Source: Paenibacillus sp. FSL R5-0517 (GTDB taxonomy: Bacteria > Bacillota > Bacilli > Paenibacillales > Paenibacillaceae). Taken from it: DNA of 64,000 nt. The stretch spans positions 5,332,001-5,396,000 of the forward strand of contig NZ_CP150235.1 in assembly GCF_037974355.1 (NCBI RefSeq), in the 5' to 3' direction. The position numbers and the translations under genes were made by a program. The notes beneath the pieces are model-generated. The model was not told the DNA's origin. It was given only the letters and a program-made list of their open reading frames with translations, and searched no databases. Shown here one piece after another: positions 8,343 through 17,451 of this stretch (the first letter of the stretch is position 1; each line of letters begins with the position of its first letter).

Positions 8343-10055
8343 TTATGCTTGAATGCTTTGAACCAATTCAACGACTTGTTCAGCCGTTTGCATATCCAGA
8401 GCTTTAGCAGCCAGTTCTTGCATATCCGCACGGGACAGCTTGGTGATCTGACTACGAGCTGGCAGAATGGATGTTGCGCTCATGCTGAACTCATCCAATC
8501 CAAGGCCGAGCAGCAATGGAATTGCTGTTTCGTCTCCTGCCATCTCACCGCACATGCCAACCCATTTGCCTTCACGATGCGCTGCATCGATAACCATTTT
8601 AACCAAACGCAAAATGGCTGGGTTGTAAGGTTGGTACAGATACGATACACGTTCGTTCATACGGTCTGCAGCCATAGTGTATTGAATCAGATCGTTCGTT
8701 CCGATACTGAAGAAATCCACTTCTTTGGCAAACTGATCCGCGAGAACTGCAGTCGAAGGAATTTCGACCATGATTCCGAGTTGAATGCTGTCAGAAACAG
8801 CAATACCTTCAGCAACCAGCTTCTCTTTCTCTTCGAGCAAGACAGCTTTTGCTTCACGGAATTCACCCAGTGTTGCGATCATTGGGAACATGACACGCAG
8901 GTTTCCATGTACGCTTGCCCGCAGCAATGCACGCAATTGTGTACGGAAGATATCCAGACGGTCCAGACACAGACGAACTGCGCGGAAACCGAGGAATGGA
9001 TTCATTTCTTTTGGCAGATCCAGATATGGAAGTTCTTTGTCTCCACCGATGTCGAGTGTACGAACAACAACAGGTTTGCCTTCCATTTTTTCCAGTACCG
9101 CTTTGTAAGCATTATACTGAATGTCTTCGGAAGGAAGCTTGTCTCTACCCATGTACAGGAACTCGGTACGGTACAGGCCTACAGCCTCGCCGCCATTCTC
9201 CAGAACACCCGTTACATCATTTGGTGTACCGATATTGGCTGCAAGTTCAACATGAACGTTGTCCACGGTTACTGTTGGCTCATCACGCAGTTTTCTCCAC
9301 TCTGCACGTTGTGCATCATACTGTTCCTGTTTGGTACGGTATTCAGCAATAACTTCATCAGTAGGGTTAACCAGTACGTGACCATCCAGACCATCAACAA
9401 TGATCATATCGCCTTGTTTCGCTTGAGCCAAGATGTCCTTGGTTCCAACAACAGCTGGAATTTCAAGAGAGCGAGCCATGATTGCGGAGTGAGAAGTACG
9501 TCCACCAATGTTAGTTGCGAAACCTTTAACAAATTGGCGATTCAATTGAGCCGTATCGGAAGGCGTCAGATCCTCCGCAAGCACGATCACTTCTTCATTG
9601 ATCTCAGCCGGACTCATGAAGTCGATACCAAGCAAGTGATTTAGCACACGTTTGGTAACGTCACGCATATCTGCTGCACGTTCCTGCAGGTAGGCACTCT
9701 TCATGTTCTCAAACATGGAGATAAATTGCGATGCCGTTTCATTCAAAGCATATTCTGCATTGATCATGTTATCAGCAATACTCGCTTTAACCGGATCAAT
9801 CAATTCCGGGTCATTCAAAATGAGCAAATGCGAAGCAAAAATCTCTGCTTTTTTCTCGCCAAGCTCTTGTAAAGTACGCTCTTTGATCGCCTCAAGCTCA
9901 GCCTGGGACTTGCCCAGAGCTGAGTCGAGTTTTGCGATCTCTGCGTCAACGTCGTTAATTTGGCGTTTTTCTACAGAGTAGTCAGGATGCTCCAAGATAA
10001 ACGCCTTGGCGATAGCAATACCCGCCGAAGCCGCGATCCCGGAGACATTAAGCAT
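8343..10055 (-). CDS. ptsI: PTS enzyme I (phosphoenolpyruvate-protein phosphotransferase)
   Basis: Cytosolic enzyme that takes phosphate from phosphoenolpyruvate and passes it to HPr, powering all PTS sugar uptake in the cell, including the mannitol and glucose permeases here. The 570-residue length is standard. The active histidine is H189 in GGRTSHSAIMARSLEIPAVVG; the PEP-binding signature DFFSIGTNDLIQYTMAADR and the catalytic CGEMAGD (cysteine near 500) are intact. Its ATG lies inside the end of ptsH (8-base overlap), so it is translated in a coupled way. Confidence 0.98.
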   Translation of the reverse strand: MLNVSGIAASAGIAIAKAFILEHPDYSVEKRQINDVDAEIAKLDSALGKSQAELEAIKERTLQELGEKKAEIFASHLLILNDPELIDPVKASIADNMINAEYALNETASQFISMFENMKSAYLQERAADMRDVTKRVLNHLLGIDFMSPAEINEEVIVLAEDLTPSDTAQLNRQFVKGFATNIGGRTSHSAIMARSLEIPAVVGTKDILAQAKQGDMIIVDGLDGHVLVNPTDEVIAEYRTKQEQYDAQRAEWRKLRDEPTVTVDNVHVELAANIGTPNDVTGVLENGGEAVGLYRTEFLYMGRDKLPSEDIQYNAYKAVLEKMEGKPVVVRTLDIGGDKELPYLDLPKEMNPFLGFRAVRLCLDRLDIFRTQLRALLRASVHGNLRVMFPMIATLGEFREAKAVLLEEKEKLVAEGIAVSDSIQLGIMVEIPSTAVLADQFAKEVDFFSIGTNDLIQYTMAADRMNERVSYLYQPYNPAILRLVKMVIDAAHREGKWVGMCGEMAGDETAIPLLLGLGLDEFSMSATSILPARSQITKLSRADMQELAAKALDMQTAEQVVELVQSIQA

Positions 10056-10323
10056 TAATTTCGCCCAACCCTTCGTTAACCATAACGTCAGTCAAAGCTT
10101 GAAGAGCTTCAGCTTCGCCTTCGCCTTCAACGATAATGCTGATGGTGTCGCCTTGTTCCAATCCGAGGGAAAGAACACCCAAGATGGATTTCAACGTTAC
10201 TTTTTTACCGTTAGCTTCTGCAAAGGATTCTGCACCTTTGAATTTGTTTGCTGTATTAACCAGGGCTGTCGCCGGACGTGCGTGGATACCATCTTCGTCT
10301 GTAATTCTGAATGTTTGTTGCAT
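10048..10323 (-). CDS. ptsH: PTS phosphocarrier protein HPr
   Basis: Small phosphocarrier (91 residues) between enzyme I and the sugar-specific EIIA domains. The phosphorylated histidine is H14 in GIHARPATALV. The regulatory serine S46, in VTLKSILGVLSLG, is the site of HPr kinase in Gram-positive bacteria; HPr(Ser-P) is the CcpA corepressor. Start ATG 10323 is chosen because AAAGTGAG lies 9 bases upstream. A longer frame reading back to 10386 has no supporting site. The gene lies 77 bases after ptsG. Confidence 0.97.
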   Translation of the reverse strand: MQQTFRITDEDGIHARPATALVNTANKFKGAESFAEANGKKVTLKSILGVLSLGLEQGDTISIIVEGEGEAEALQALTDVMVNEGLGEINA

Positions 10324-10400
10324 TACAATCATCTCACTTTCAGTAGTTTGGTTTAGGCATTGCATATATTTACACTTGCTTGCCATCGTCGTAACACTTC

Positions 10401-12452
10401 TTATTTTATCTCAATGATTGGCTGATCGCCAACTTTGAGCACTCCACTCTTCTTCAGGGTTACCGTGGAGCCCTCTGGCAGGTTGGTGAAAATAACTGGC
10501 GAAATGATCGATGGAGCGTTTGCTTTCACATACTCCAGATCCACTTCCATAATCGGCTGACCCGCCGATACCAGATCACCTTCCTGTACCAGTACGTTAA
10601 AGCCTTGACCCTTCAGCTTCACCGTATTGACACCTATATGAACAAGCACTTCCTTGCCTCCGTCGGACATGATGCCCACGGCGTGTTTGCTTGGAAATAC
10701 ATTAAACACCTTACCATACACAGGAGAAGTTATTGTACCATCATGTGGCAAAATTGCGAATCCATCACCTGTCATTTTCTCAGCAAAGACTGGATCAGGT
10801 ACATTCGTAATGTCCATCAACTCACCATTGACTGGCATGACGATGTCCTCAGCAACGATACGCTCGCCTTGCTCACCTTGTGCCTTCTCCTCTTCTGGAG
10901 TTGGTTTGGCTGCTACTGGCGTTGGTGCTGGTGTTCGTCCTGCAATGATATCCTGCATTTGAGATTTGATCGTGTCGGAACGTGTTCCGAAGATGGCTTG
11001 AACATTATTACCCACTTCAAGCACACCAGATGCACCCAATTGTTTCAAACGATCTTTTTTCACATTGGATTTCTCATTAACTTCAATCCGCAAACGAGTA
11101 ATACAAGCGTCCAGATGTTTGATATTTTCCTTGCCACCGAAAGCTTCGAGAATATTATGGGGCAGATCATCCGTTGAACCGGAGCCTCCACCAGATTCGG
11201 TTTCAGGCGTTGCATCTTCACGTCCTGGTGTTTTGAGATTGAATTTGCGGATGATAAACCGGAAACCGAAGTAATAGATTACCGCAAGAATCAATCCGAC
11301 AATAATAACGTCCCACCATGGTGTACGGTTTGGAATAATACCAAAGATCAGGAAGTCAATGAACCCACCGGAGAAGGTCATACCGATCTTCACACCCAGA
11401 ATTTGCATGGTCATGAAAGACAAACCTGCAAAGATACAGTGTACTGCAAACAGGATTGGTGCTACAAACAGGAACGAGAATTCAAGTGGTTCTGTAATCC
11501 CTGTCAGGAACGAGGTCAGCGCAGCTGAACCCATGATACCTGCAACATACTTTTTGTGTTCCGGTCTTGCTTCATGGTACATCGCAAGAGCGGCCGCTGG
11601 CAAACCAAACATCATGAACGGGAATTTACCAACTTGGAATGTTCCCGCTGTGAGGTTAACACCATCACGCAATTGATTGAAGAAGATTTGCTGGTCACCA
11701 CGAATGACATCTCCAGCTTTGTTCACATACTCACCGAATTCAAACCAGAATGGGGAGTAGAAAATGTGGTGAAGACCAAACGGAATTAATGACCGTTCCA
11801 CGACACCGAAGATAAATGCCGACAACGTCGGGCTTGTATCGACCATGAAGTGAGACACAGCATTCAATCCATTTTGAATTGGTGGCCAGATAATCACCAG
11901 AACTAACCCCAACAAGAGGGAAACAACCGAAGTGACAATCGGAACAAAACGTTTACCTGCAAAGAAACCCAGGTAGGACGGCAGTTCAATTTTGAAAAAT
12001 CGATTGTAACAGAGCGCGGCGGCAATACCTATGATAATACCTCCGAACACGCCTGTACTCAATGTTGGGATACCCAGAATGCTGGCATAACCAGGCACTT
12101 CGCCGATCATTGCTGGTGTAACCCCTACGGCTGTACCCAGTGTGACATTCATGACCAGATAACCGATGATGGCTGCAAGACCCGCAACCCCTTCGCCACC
12201 AGCCAATCCGACGGCTACACCGACGGCGAACAGCAATGCCAGATTGTCGAATACGATCTGCCCTGCGTTCATCATAATTGTTGCGATCGAGTTCACCCAA
12301 GGGGTGTCGAGCGCCGTTACATATTGCAAGAAATCTGGATTAACCAGCATGTTACCGATTCCAAGCAGCAATCCTGCCGCAGGTAGAATGGCTACAGGCA
12401 ACATAAGAGCTTTACCTACTCTTTGCAATACACCAAAAAGCTTTTTAAACAT
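10401..12452 (-). CDS. ptsG: Glucose-specific PTS transporter, EIICBA
   Basis: Glucose uptake and phosphorylation permease with all three domains fused (683 residues). EIIC occupies about residues 1-405, with ten or so hydrophobic segments and GITEPLEFSFLF near 318-329. The linker (about 410-430) is Gly/Ser-rich. EIIB carries the phosphocysteine C450 in HLDACITRLRIEV. EIIA carries H590 and the phosphohistidine H605 in EVLVHIGVNT. The ribosome binding site is AAGGGAGA. The leader contains a RAT and terminator, so expression depends on GlcT, encoded immediately upstream. It forms one transcript with ptsH and ptsI. Confidence 0.96.
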   Translation of the reverse strand: MFKKLFGVLQRVGKALMLPVAILPAAGLLLGIGNMLVNPDFLQYVTALDTPWVNSIATIMMNAGQIVFDNLALLFAVGVAVGLAGGEGVAGLAAIIGYLVMNVTLGTAVGVTPAMIGEVPGYASILGIPTLSTGVFGGIIIGIAAALCYNRFFKIELPSYLGFFAGKRFVPIVTSVVSLLLGLVLVIIWPPIQNGLNAVSHFMVDTSPTLSAFIFGVVERSLIPFGLHHIFYSPFWFEFGEYVNKAGDVIRGDQQIFFNQLRDGVNLTAGTFQVGKFPFMMFGLPAAALAMYHEARPEHKKYVAGIMGSAALTSFLTGITEPLEFSFLFVAPILFAVHCIFAGLSFMTMQILGVKIGMTFSGGFIDFLIFGIIPNRTPWWDVIIVGLILAVIYYFGFRFIIRKFNLKTPGREDATPETESGGGSGSTDDLPHNILEAFGGKENIKHLDACITRLRIEVNEKSNVKKDRLKQLGASGVLEVGNNVQAIFGTRSDTIKSQMQDIIAGRTPAPTPVAAKPTPEEEKAQGEQGERIVAEDIVMPVNGELMDITNVPDPVFAEKMTGDGFAILPHDGTITSPVYGKVFNVFPSKHAVGIMSDGGKEVLVHIGVNTVKLKGQGFNVLVQEGDLVSAGQPIMEVDLEYVKANAPSIISPVIFTNLPEGSTVTLKKSGVLKVGDQPIIEIK

Positions 12453-12508
12453 CGCGTCGTATCTCCCTTTCGTCTAAGTTATATGTCGTGATGCAAGCAA
12501 GGAAACAC

Positions 12509-12607
12509 AAAAAAAGGCATGAATTAATAAAGTGAACTGTGCCAACCTTCGGGTATAGCATACCCTGTATAAGGTAAGAACAATCACACTCAAATTAACT
12601 CATGCCT
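12509..12607 (-). terminator. GlcT-controlled terminator in the ptsG leader
   Basis: On the minus strand AGGCATGAGTTAAT (12607-12594) pairs with ATTAATTCATGCCT (12528-12515) with one mismatch, followed by a run of T. The long loop contains its own hairpin GGGTAT-GCT-ATACCC. The first bases of the 5' arm are shared with the RAT, so the two structures exclude each other. Confidence 0.88.
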
Positions 12608-12627
12608 GATCGAGTCAGTAACACGTC
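12599..12627 (-). promoter_or_regulatory. Ribonucleic antiterminator (RAT) for GlcT
   Basis: The minus strand reads GACGTGTTACTGA, CTCG, then ATCAGGCATGAG. CTGA/TCAG and the outer CGTG/CATG arms form the short imperfect hairpin typical of BglG/GlcT RATs, and it closely resembles the Bacillus subtilis ptsG RAT as I recall it. When bound by active GlcT it would block the terminator. Confidence 0.8.
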
Positions 12628-12662
12628 GCTTATGTTTATTCAGTTGCTTGATTACGGAAATC

Positions 12663-12691
12663 ATTGTAGCACCAGTTCTAATCTATTGCAA
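12663..12691 (-). promoter_or_regulatory. Sigma-A promoter of ptsG
   Basis: TTGCAA (12691-12686), a 17-base spacer, and TACAAT (12668-12663) on the minus strand. The predicted start is about 30 bases before the RAT. The promoter lies between glcT and ptsG, so ptsG does not depend on read-through from glcT. Confidence 0.8.
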
Positions 12692-12739
12692 GCCTTTACA
12701 CCAAAAAAATAAATTCCGCATTCTATCACTGGAATGATC

Positions 12740-13594
12740 TCACTTATTCTCTTCTTCCTTCCGTTGATTCAGCCGTTGCAGGTGAATGGTCAGATAGCCT
12801 ACCTCCGCAGGATAAACAGGCAGATTCAATCTTTTCTCCATCACTTTGGTCAGTTTCCATGCAAGCGAGTACATTTCAGGATACTCCAACTTCAGCAGGG
12901 AATCCAACTTATGAAGCTCTTCCACTTTGTCGCCACGACGAACACGCTCAAGGGCGAAACGAAGATGAGTCAGCAAACGAGAGTAATCAAGCGATTCCGT
13001 TTCAAACGAATACTCGAGTTGATTGGACACCAGGTTCACCAAATCCGTGATCAATTGTGAATGTTCACGTACTTGGGATATATTTTGATTGGTCATTGCA
13101 CTATAGATATGGAGCGCAACAAAACCAATCTCGTCCATCCCGAGATCTACACCCATTCTCTCTTTGATCAGACGAACCGCGTAATCTGCCATTCGATATT
13201 CTTCCGGATAAATCTCGCGAGTCTCATATAAAAATGGATTTTGTATGACAATACCCTGCTCTTTGCGTTTTAACGCGAAAGAAATGTGATCGGTTAATGC
13301 AATATGGATATGTTCATTCAGAGGAACATCTGTACGCTCTGCAATATACGTAATAACTTCGTTAATAATCTCGATCAGCGCTTCATCCACCTGTGGAAGA
13401 AGCTGTTTGTACTGCTCTTGCTCCTGCTGGTTTTTCAGAATAAACATTTTTTCCACAGCCATCAATGGAATGTGATCACTTGGTTTTCGGTTAAAGCCAA
13501 TGCCTTTTCCAATAACAACGACTTCCCCGTGTTCAGGATGCTGTGCAATGATTACATTATTATTTAGCGCTTTATCTACATGCAGGCTGCTCAT
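12740..13594 (-). CDS. glcT: Transcriptional antiterminator of the BglG family controlling ptsG
   Basis: RNA-binding antiterminator (284 residues). The N-terminal CAT domain (about 1-58) contains ALNNNVIIA and VVVIGKGIGFNRKPSD. Two PRD domains follow, with conserved histidines in EHIHIALTDHISFA (PRD1) and YLTIHLQRL (PRD2). By family, unphosphorylated PRD1 (glucose present) permits binding to the RAT. ATG 13594 is preferred over an upstream GTG at 13615 because AGAGGTG lies 6 bases before it and would overlap the longer coding frame. The next gene is ptsG, whose leader carries a matching RAT. Confidence 0.95.
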   Translation of the reverse strand: MSSLHVDKALNNNVIIAQHPEHGEVVVIGKGIGFNRKPSDHIPLMAVEKMFILKNQQEQEQYKQLLPQVDEALIEIINEVITYIAERTDVPLNEHIHIALTDHISFALKRKEQGIVIQNPFLYETREIYPEEYRMADYAVRLIKERMGVDLGMDEIGFVALHIYSAMTNQNISQVREHSQLITDLVNLVSNQLEYSFETESLDYSRLLTHLRFALERVRRGDKVEELHKLDSLLKLEYPEMYSLAWKLTKVMEKRLNLPVYPAEVGYLTIHLQRLNQRKEEENK

Positions 13595-13654
13595 TGTTTG
13601 CACCTCTTTTTTCACACCATCTTAGGTGCGATTAAGTCACACCCTGTTACGAAC

Positions 13655-13692
13655 GAAAAGACACCCGGAGCGGGCAATCCGCGCCGGACGTC
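13655..13692 (-). terminator. Terminator of the yuaF-floT operon
   Basis: On the minus strand GACGTCCGG and GCGG pair with CCGC and CCGGGTGTC around one mismatch, with a short loop, followed by TTTTCGTT. Confidence 0.75.
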
Positions 13693-13760
13693 TCGCTTAA
13701 AAAGTAACAAAAATTCGCCTTAAGGTCAATAGAGCAACCATGCAAGATTCGAAGTACTTC

Positions 13761-15317
13761 TTACTCGTCAACCCCAGCTCTCTCCACAATTTTGTCGATA
13801 ATAGAAGGAGTTGTAACAGCCTCGCTCTGTTGAATGGCAACTGGAGCAGGTGTTTTGGACTTGGTAAGGCCTTTAATCAGCTGCTCTACATCGATGCCGG
13901 ATACACTCTTCAGCATCTCTGGAGCCGTCGCCATAAGTTCGGTAACATAGTTACTCACTCGCGCTGCACCTTCACCTTTACCTGTATCTACCACCGTCAG
14001 TTTATCAATAGATGCAATTGGCTCTGCAATTTTGCCAGCCAGTTCAGGCAGCATTTTGACAATGATATCGAGTACAGCCGCTTCGCCAAACTTCTGGAAC
14101 GCCTCGGCCAGTTTTTCCTTCGCTTCGGCTTCTGCAAGACCACGCAAACGAATAACTTCTGCATCCGCTGTACCTTTGGCAAGTTCTGCATCCGCCATGG
14201 CCTGACCTTCGAGTCGCTTCTGTTCAGCTGTTGCTTTGGCATGTGTTTCAATGGAATACTGCACAGCATCGGCTTCCCGCATTCTTTTGGCTTTATCCGC
14301 CTCGGCAGCCTGCTCCACCGCATAACGATCCGCTTCTGCCTTTTTCTTCACTTCAGCATCATATTGCTTCTCACGTACGACAATTTCTTTTTCCTGGAGA
14401 TCGATCTCACGTTCTTTACGAACGAGTTCAACTTTCATTTCTTCTTCCACTACGGTTTGTCTAGCACGTGCTTCATGGATATGGTATGCCTGATCAGCTT
14501 CCGCTTTGGCTGTATCCTGATCCCGCTTAAATGTGGCTACTTTCAGTTCCTTCTCTTTGGCTGCCTCGGCGATATTGGTATCACGCAGCAACTCTGCTTT
14601 TTGACCCTGCTCTTCTGCATTGGCCTTTTGAATACGTGCATCACGCATCGCTTCCGCTTCGGCAATTTCTGCATCACGCTTCACAGCAGCAATTCTCGGT
14701 TTACCGAGGGCATCTAGGTAGCCCTGTTTATCACGTACATCCTTGATGGTAAATGAAACAATTTGCAGTCCCATTTTCTTCAGATCTCTAGCGGCTACGC
14801 CTTGAACCTCTTGCGCAAACCGATCCCGGTTCCGATATACTTCTTCTACCGTCATTGTACCGAGGATGGCCCGCAAATGCCCCTCCAGTACCTCCTGTGC
14901 TTCGCTTCTCAGCGCTTCTACAGGTTTACCGATGAATTGCTCAGCTGCCGTAGCAACGTCTTCTACAGCGCCTCCAACCTTGATAATAGCTACACCGTCA
15001 GCAATAACCGGAACCCCTTGCTCTGTGTACACTTCAGGTGTAGAGACATCCAGTTTGTGGGACAACAAAGAGATGAACTCCGATTGCTGGAACACGGGCA
15101 GGATAAATGCACCGCCACCACGAACAATTTTAATTTTTCGGCCAGAATCATCATCGGAGATGTTTTTGCTACCCAGAAATGATCCCGTAACGATCATCGC
15201 TTCATCCGGTCCAACCGTTTTGTATCTCGCCCAGAAAGCCAAGCCCAGAATCAGTATTACAGCAACCACAACTATAGGAATCAACAATACATCCCAATTC
15301 AAATTCAAACTTTCCAT
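13761..15317 (-). CDS. floT: Flotillin-like membrane scaffold protein
   Basis: Scaffold of functional membrane microdomains. The 518-residue protein starts with a membrane anchor (about residues 9-30, LLIPIVVVAVILILGLAFWA), then an SPFH/PHB domain (about 35-210), and then a long coiled-coil region (about 215-400) rich in Glu, Ala, Lys and Arg with repeated EAEA-type motifs. The C-terminal part contains KMLPELAGKIAEPIASIDKLTVVD, matching Bacillus FloT (YuaG). The gene follows the NfeD-like gene by 64 bases, the same pair as yuaF-yuaG in Bacillus subtilis. A sigma-W-type promoter precedes the pair, consistent with an envelope-stress role. Confidence 0.93.
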   Translation of the reverse strand: MESLNLNWDVLLIPIVVVAVILILGLAFWARYKTVGPDEAMIVTGSFLGSKNISDDDSGRKIKIVRGGGAFILPVFQQSEFISLLSHKLDVSTPEVYTEQGVPVIADGVAIIKVGGAVEDVATAAEQFIGKPVEALRSEAQEVLEGHLRAILGTMTVEEVYRNRDRFAQEVQGVAARDLKKMGLQIVSFTIKDVRDKQGYLDALGKPRIAAVKRDAEIAEAEAMRDARIQKANAEEQGQKAELLRDTNIAEAAKEKELKVATFKRDQDTAKAEADQAYHIHEARARQTVVEEEMKVELVRKEREIDLQEKEIVVREKQYDAEVKKKAEADRYAVEQAAEADKAKRMREADAVQYSIETHAKATAEQKRLEGQAMADAELAKGTADAEVIRLRGLAEAEAKEKLAEAFQKFGEAAVLDIIVKMLPELAGKIAEPIASIDKLTVVDTGKGEGAARVSNYVTELMATAPEMLKSVSGIDVEQLIKGLTKSKTPAPVAIQQSEAVTTPSIIDKIVERAGVDE

Positions 15318-15381
15318 TCCACATCTCTCCCCTTATTCATTCATGATGAGTGCTTAAAACTACTTAGGTGACAAGAATACT

Positions 15382-15918
15382 TTATAAATCTTTAAGTACA
15401 TTTTCATCCCATTCCGACACACGCAGTACGCCATCTACAACATCCACAACAACAACACGGGCTCCCGCCGCAATGGGGAGGTGTTCAAAACTGGATGCCG
15501 TTTGAATCGTACTGCCGGATGCAAAGCGGATCATGACTTCACCAAAACCTTTTTCCGGCACCGGAATGGTAATTTCCCCAATTTTCCCAGATAACTCTTT
15601 CATTGAAAATGCAATCGAGACATCGCTGTTACGCATCGGTTTGATATATGCGAAGAATACCAGCATGGCTGCAGCAATACCTATAAGCAGGGATAATATT
15701 AGACCCGACATCGCACTTAATGAACTGTAACGTGTCAGCATAATGCCTGCCCCACCGAAGGTTGTAATGGAACCAGCTAACACAACGGGTTTAAAAAAAT
15801 CAAGACCTGGCATCTCAAAAGCCCCGTCCAGCAAGCCGTCAATCAAGTCACCCAGCACCAGGCTGACAACCGCAAATATGGCCCCTCCGATCAGACACCC
15901 CCAATAGATCGTCTCCAT
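15382..15918 (-). CDS. yuaF: NfeD-like membrane protein, partner of flotillin
   Basis: Integral membrane protein of 178 residues with about four hydrophobic segments in the first 105 residues (beginning TIYWGCLIGGAIFAVVSLV) and a C-terminal soluble OB-fold-like domain (GKIGEITIPVPEKGFGEVMIRF to the end). It is a short NfeD without the N-terminal protease domain. Start ATG 15918 is chosen because AGGAGG lies 8 bases upstream; an upstream in-frame start at 15969 would have to read through that site. By analogy with Bacillus subtilis it acts with FloT in membrane organisation. Confidence 0.87.
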   Translation of the reverse strand: METIYWGCLIGGAIFAVVSLVLGDLIDGLLDGAFEMPGLDFFKPVVLAGSITTFGGAGIMLTRYSSLSAMSGLILSLLIGIAAAMLVFFAYIKPMRNSDVSIAFSMKELSGKIGEITIPVPEKGFGEVMIRFASGSTIQTASSFEHLPIAAGARVVVVDVVDGVLRVSEWDENVLKDL

Positions 15919-15980
15919 CCCCTGTTCCTCCTCTCTCTGCCGCAAATTCATCCTAACTGGGCATTCCACATGTAAATAAA

Positions 15981-16006
15981 TACGTAGCTAACATCAAAAT
16001 GTTTCA
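15981..16006 (-). promoter_or_regulatory. Sigma-W-type promoter of yuaF-floT
   Basis: On the minus strand TGAAAC (16006-16001), 16 bases, then CGTA (15984-15981), an exact match to the sigma-W consensus core. It lies 63 bases before the yuaF start. The Bacillus subtilis yuaFGI operon is known to be sigma-W controlled. Confidence 0.8.
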
Positions 16007-16113
16007 AAATCTTTCCTCAATTGTATTCTGGAGCCGATAATGGGTATTATCACGACATTCTTTACTTCATGCTTCAAGATCCTCCATCATTCGCGTACGC
16101 ATCCAACACATAG

Positions 16114-16152
16114 AAAAACCGCAAGCCCCCATAAAGGAGACTTGCGGTTTTT
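16114..16152. terminator. Bidirectional terminator after the alcohol dehydrogenase gene
   Basis: Perfect 12-bp inverted repeat AAAAACCGCAAG / CTTGCGGTTTTT with a 15-base loop. It follows the dehydrogenase stop on the minus strand and insulates the flotillin operon. Confidence 0.9.
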
Positions 16153-16194
16153 GGACAACAGGATGTGTCCGTTCACTTGTATGTGATTATAGAA

Positions 16195-17358
16195 TTACAG
16201 AGAAGCCTTGTAGATGGATACAACATCTTCCCGTTGCAGTTTCTTGAAGTTACCGAATGGACCAAACAACATAGCTTTATCAGCCATAACATCGATCTGG
16301 CTATCATCGATATCGTAATCAGCCAAACGGTTAGGGGCACCGATGGATGTCCAGAATTGGCTCAGCGCATCAATACCTTCTTCGGCAATCTGTCTGTCCG
16401 ACTTGCCTTCAGGATTCACTTCGAATACATTAATTGCCAGACGTTTGAATCGATCCACATTGACATCCAGGTTATGTTTCATCCAGTGCGGGAACAAGAT
16501 CGCCAGTCCGCCACCATGCGGGATATCATACACTGCGGATACCGCGTGTTCGATATTATGTGTTGCCCAGTCTCCTGCGAGACCCATATTCAGCACACCA
16601 TTCAATGCCATCGTTCCGCAATACAGAATCGTTTCGCGCAGTTCATAGTTCTCCAGATCCTCAACCAGACGAGGTGCTGCTTCCATTACCGTACGCAGAA
16701 TCGTTTCACAGAAACCGAGTTGAACCGGTGTGTTGGCATCCAGATGGAAGTAATGCTCCAATACGTGGGACATCATATCCACCATACCATATACCGTTTG
16801 GTCCAGTGGAACAGTGTATGTATTCACCGGATCCAGGATGGAGAATGCAGGGAATGAGTATGCACTACCCCAGCCCAACTTTTCTTGTGTATCCTGATTC
16901 GTAATAACCGAACCGGAGTTCATCTCTGAACCCGTTGCTGCCATCGTTAATACGGTACCAAGCGGAAGAGCGTCTTGTGCAACGGCTTTGCGCTGAGCAA
17001 AATCCCACATGTCGCCATCATATTTAGCACCTACAGCAATCGCTTTGGAGCAGTCCAGTACACTACCGCCACCTACAGCGAGAATCAGGTCAATGTTATT
17101 CGTTTTGCAAAGGTCTACCCCTTTATGCACTGTAGAAAGCCGTGGGTTAGGTTCAACGCCTGCCAGTTCAGTCACTTCTGCTCCAGCTTCCTTAAGCAAT
17201 CCGATCACTTGATCGTACAGCCCACTGCGTTTGATACTGCCGCCACCATATACAAGCAGAACCCGTTTACCGTATTTCGGCACTTCTGTCTTTAATGCTT
17301 CCAGTTGTCCTTTACCGAATATCAAACGGGTTGGATTATAGAATTGGAATGATCTCAT
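16195..17358 (-). CDS. Iron-containing alcohol dehydrogenase (BdhA/YqhD type)
   Basis: Group III NAD(P)H-dependent dehydrogenase that reduces aldehydes to alcohols or the reverse (387 residues). The nucleotide-binding GGGS motifs occur in LLVYGGGSIKRSGLYD and ILAVGGGSVLDCSKA. The metal site is in DWATHNIEHAVSAVYDIPHGGGLAILFPHW, whose histidines, with an upstream Asp, ligate iron. The DWATH signature places it with YqhD and the butanol dehydrogenases rather than the AdhE group. The start MRSFQFYNPT at 17358 is chosen because GGAGG lies just upstream; the longer TTG frame would overlap that site. Substrate cannot be told from sequence. Confidence 0.88.
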   Translation of the reverse strand: MRSFQFYNPTRLIFGKGQLEALKTEVPKYGKRVLLVYGGGSIKRSGLYDQVIGLLKEAGAEVTELAGVEPNPRLSTVHKGVDLCKTNNIDLILAVGGGSVLDCSKAIAVGAKYDGDMWDFAQRKAVAQDALPLGTVLTMAATGSEMNSGSVITNQDTQEKLGWGSAYSFPAFSILDPVNTYTVPLDQTVYGMVDMMSHVLEHYFHLDANTPVQLGFCETILRTVMEAAPRLVEDLENYELRETILYCGTMALNGVLNMGLAGDWATHNIEHAVSAVYDIPHGGGLAILFPHWMKHNLDVNVDRFKRLAINVFEVNPEGKSDRQIAEEGIDALSQFWTSIGAPNRLADYDIDDSQIDVMADKAMLFGPFGNFKKLQREDVVSIYKASL

Positions 17359-17451
17359 ATCTATTGTCGCCTCCAATGGAGTTTAGAATTTTTTGTGCAA
17401 CTCCAATTATAGTACCCCGTTTATAGAAAAACAAATCGATAGCCACTCACT

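Noticed and set aside
8271..9644. 457-codon open frame on the plus strand opposite ptsI
   Set aside because: It is fully antisense to a clear ptsI, lacks a ribosome binding site and has a composition (rich in Cys, His, Gln, Phe) typical of shadow frames.
13740..14717. 325-codon open frame opposite floT
   Set aside because: Antisense to the Glu/Ala-rich coiled coil of flotillin; such repeats create long shadow frames. No ribosome binding site or known motif.
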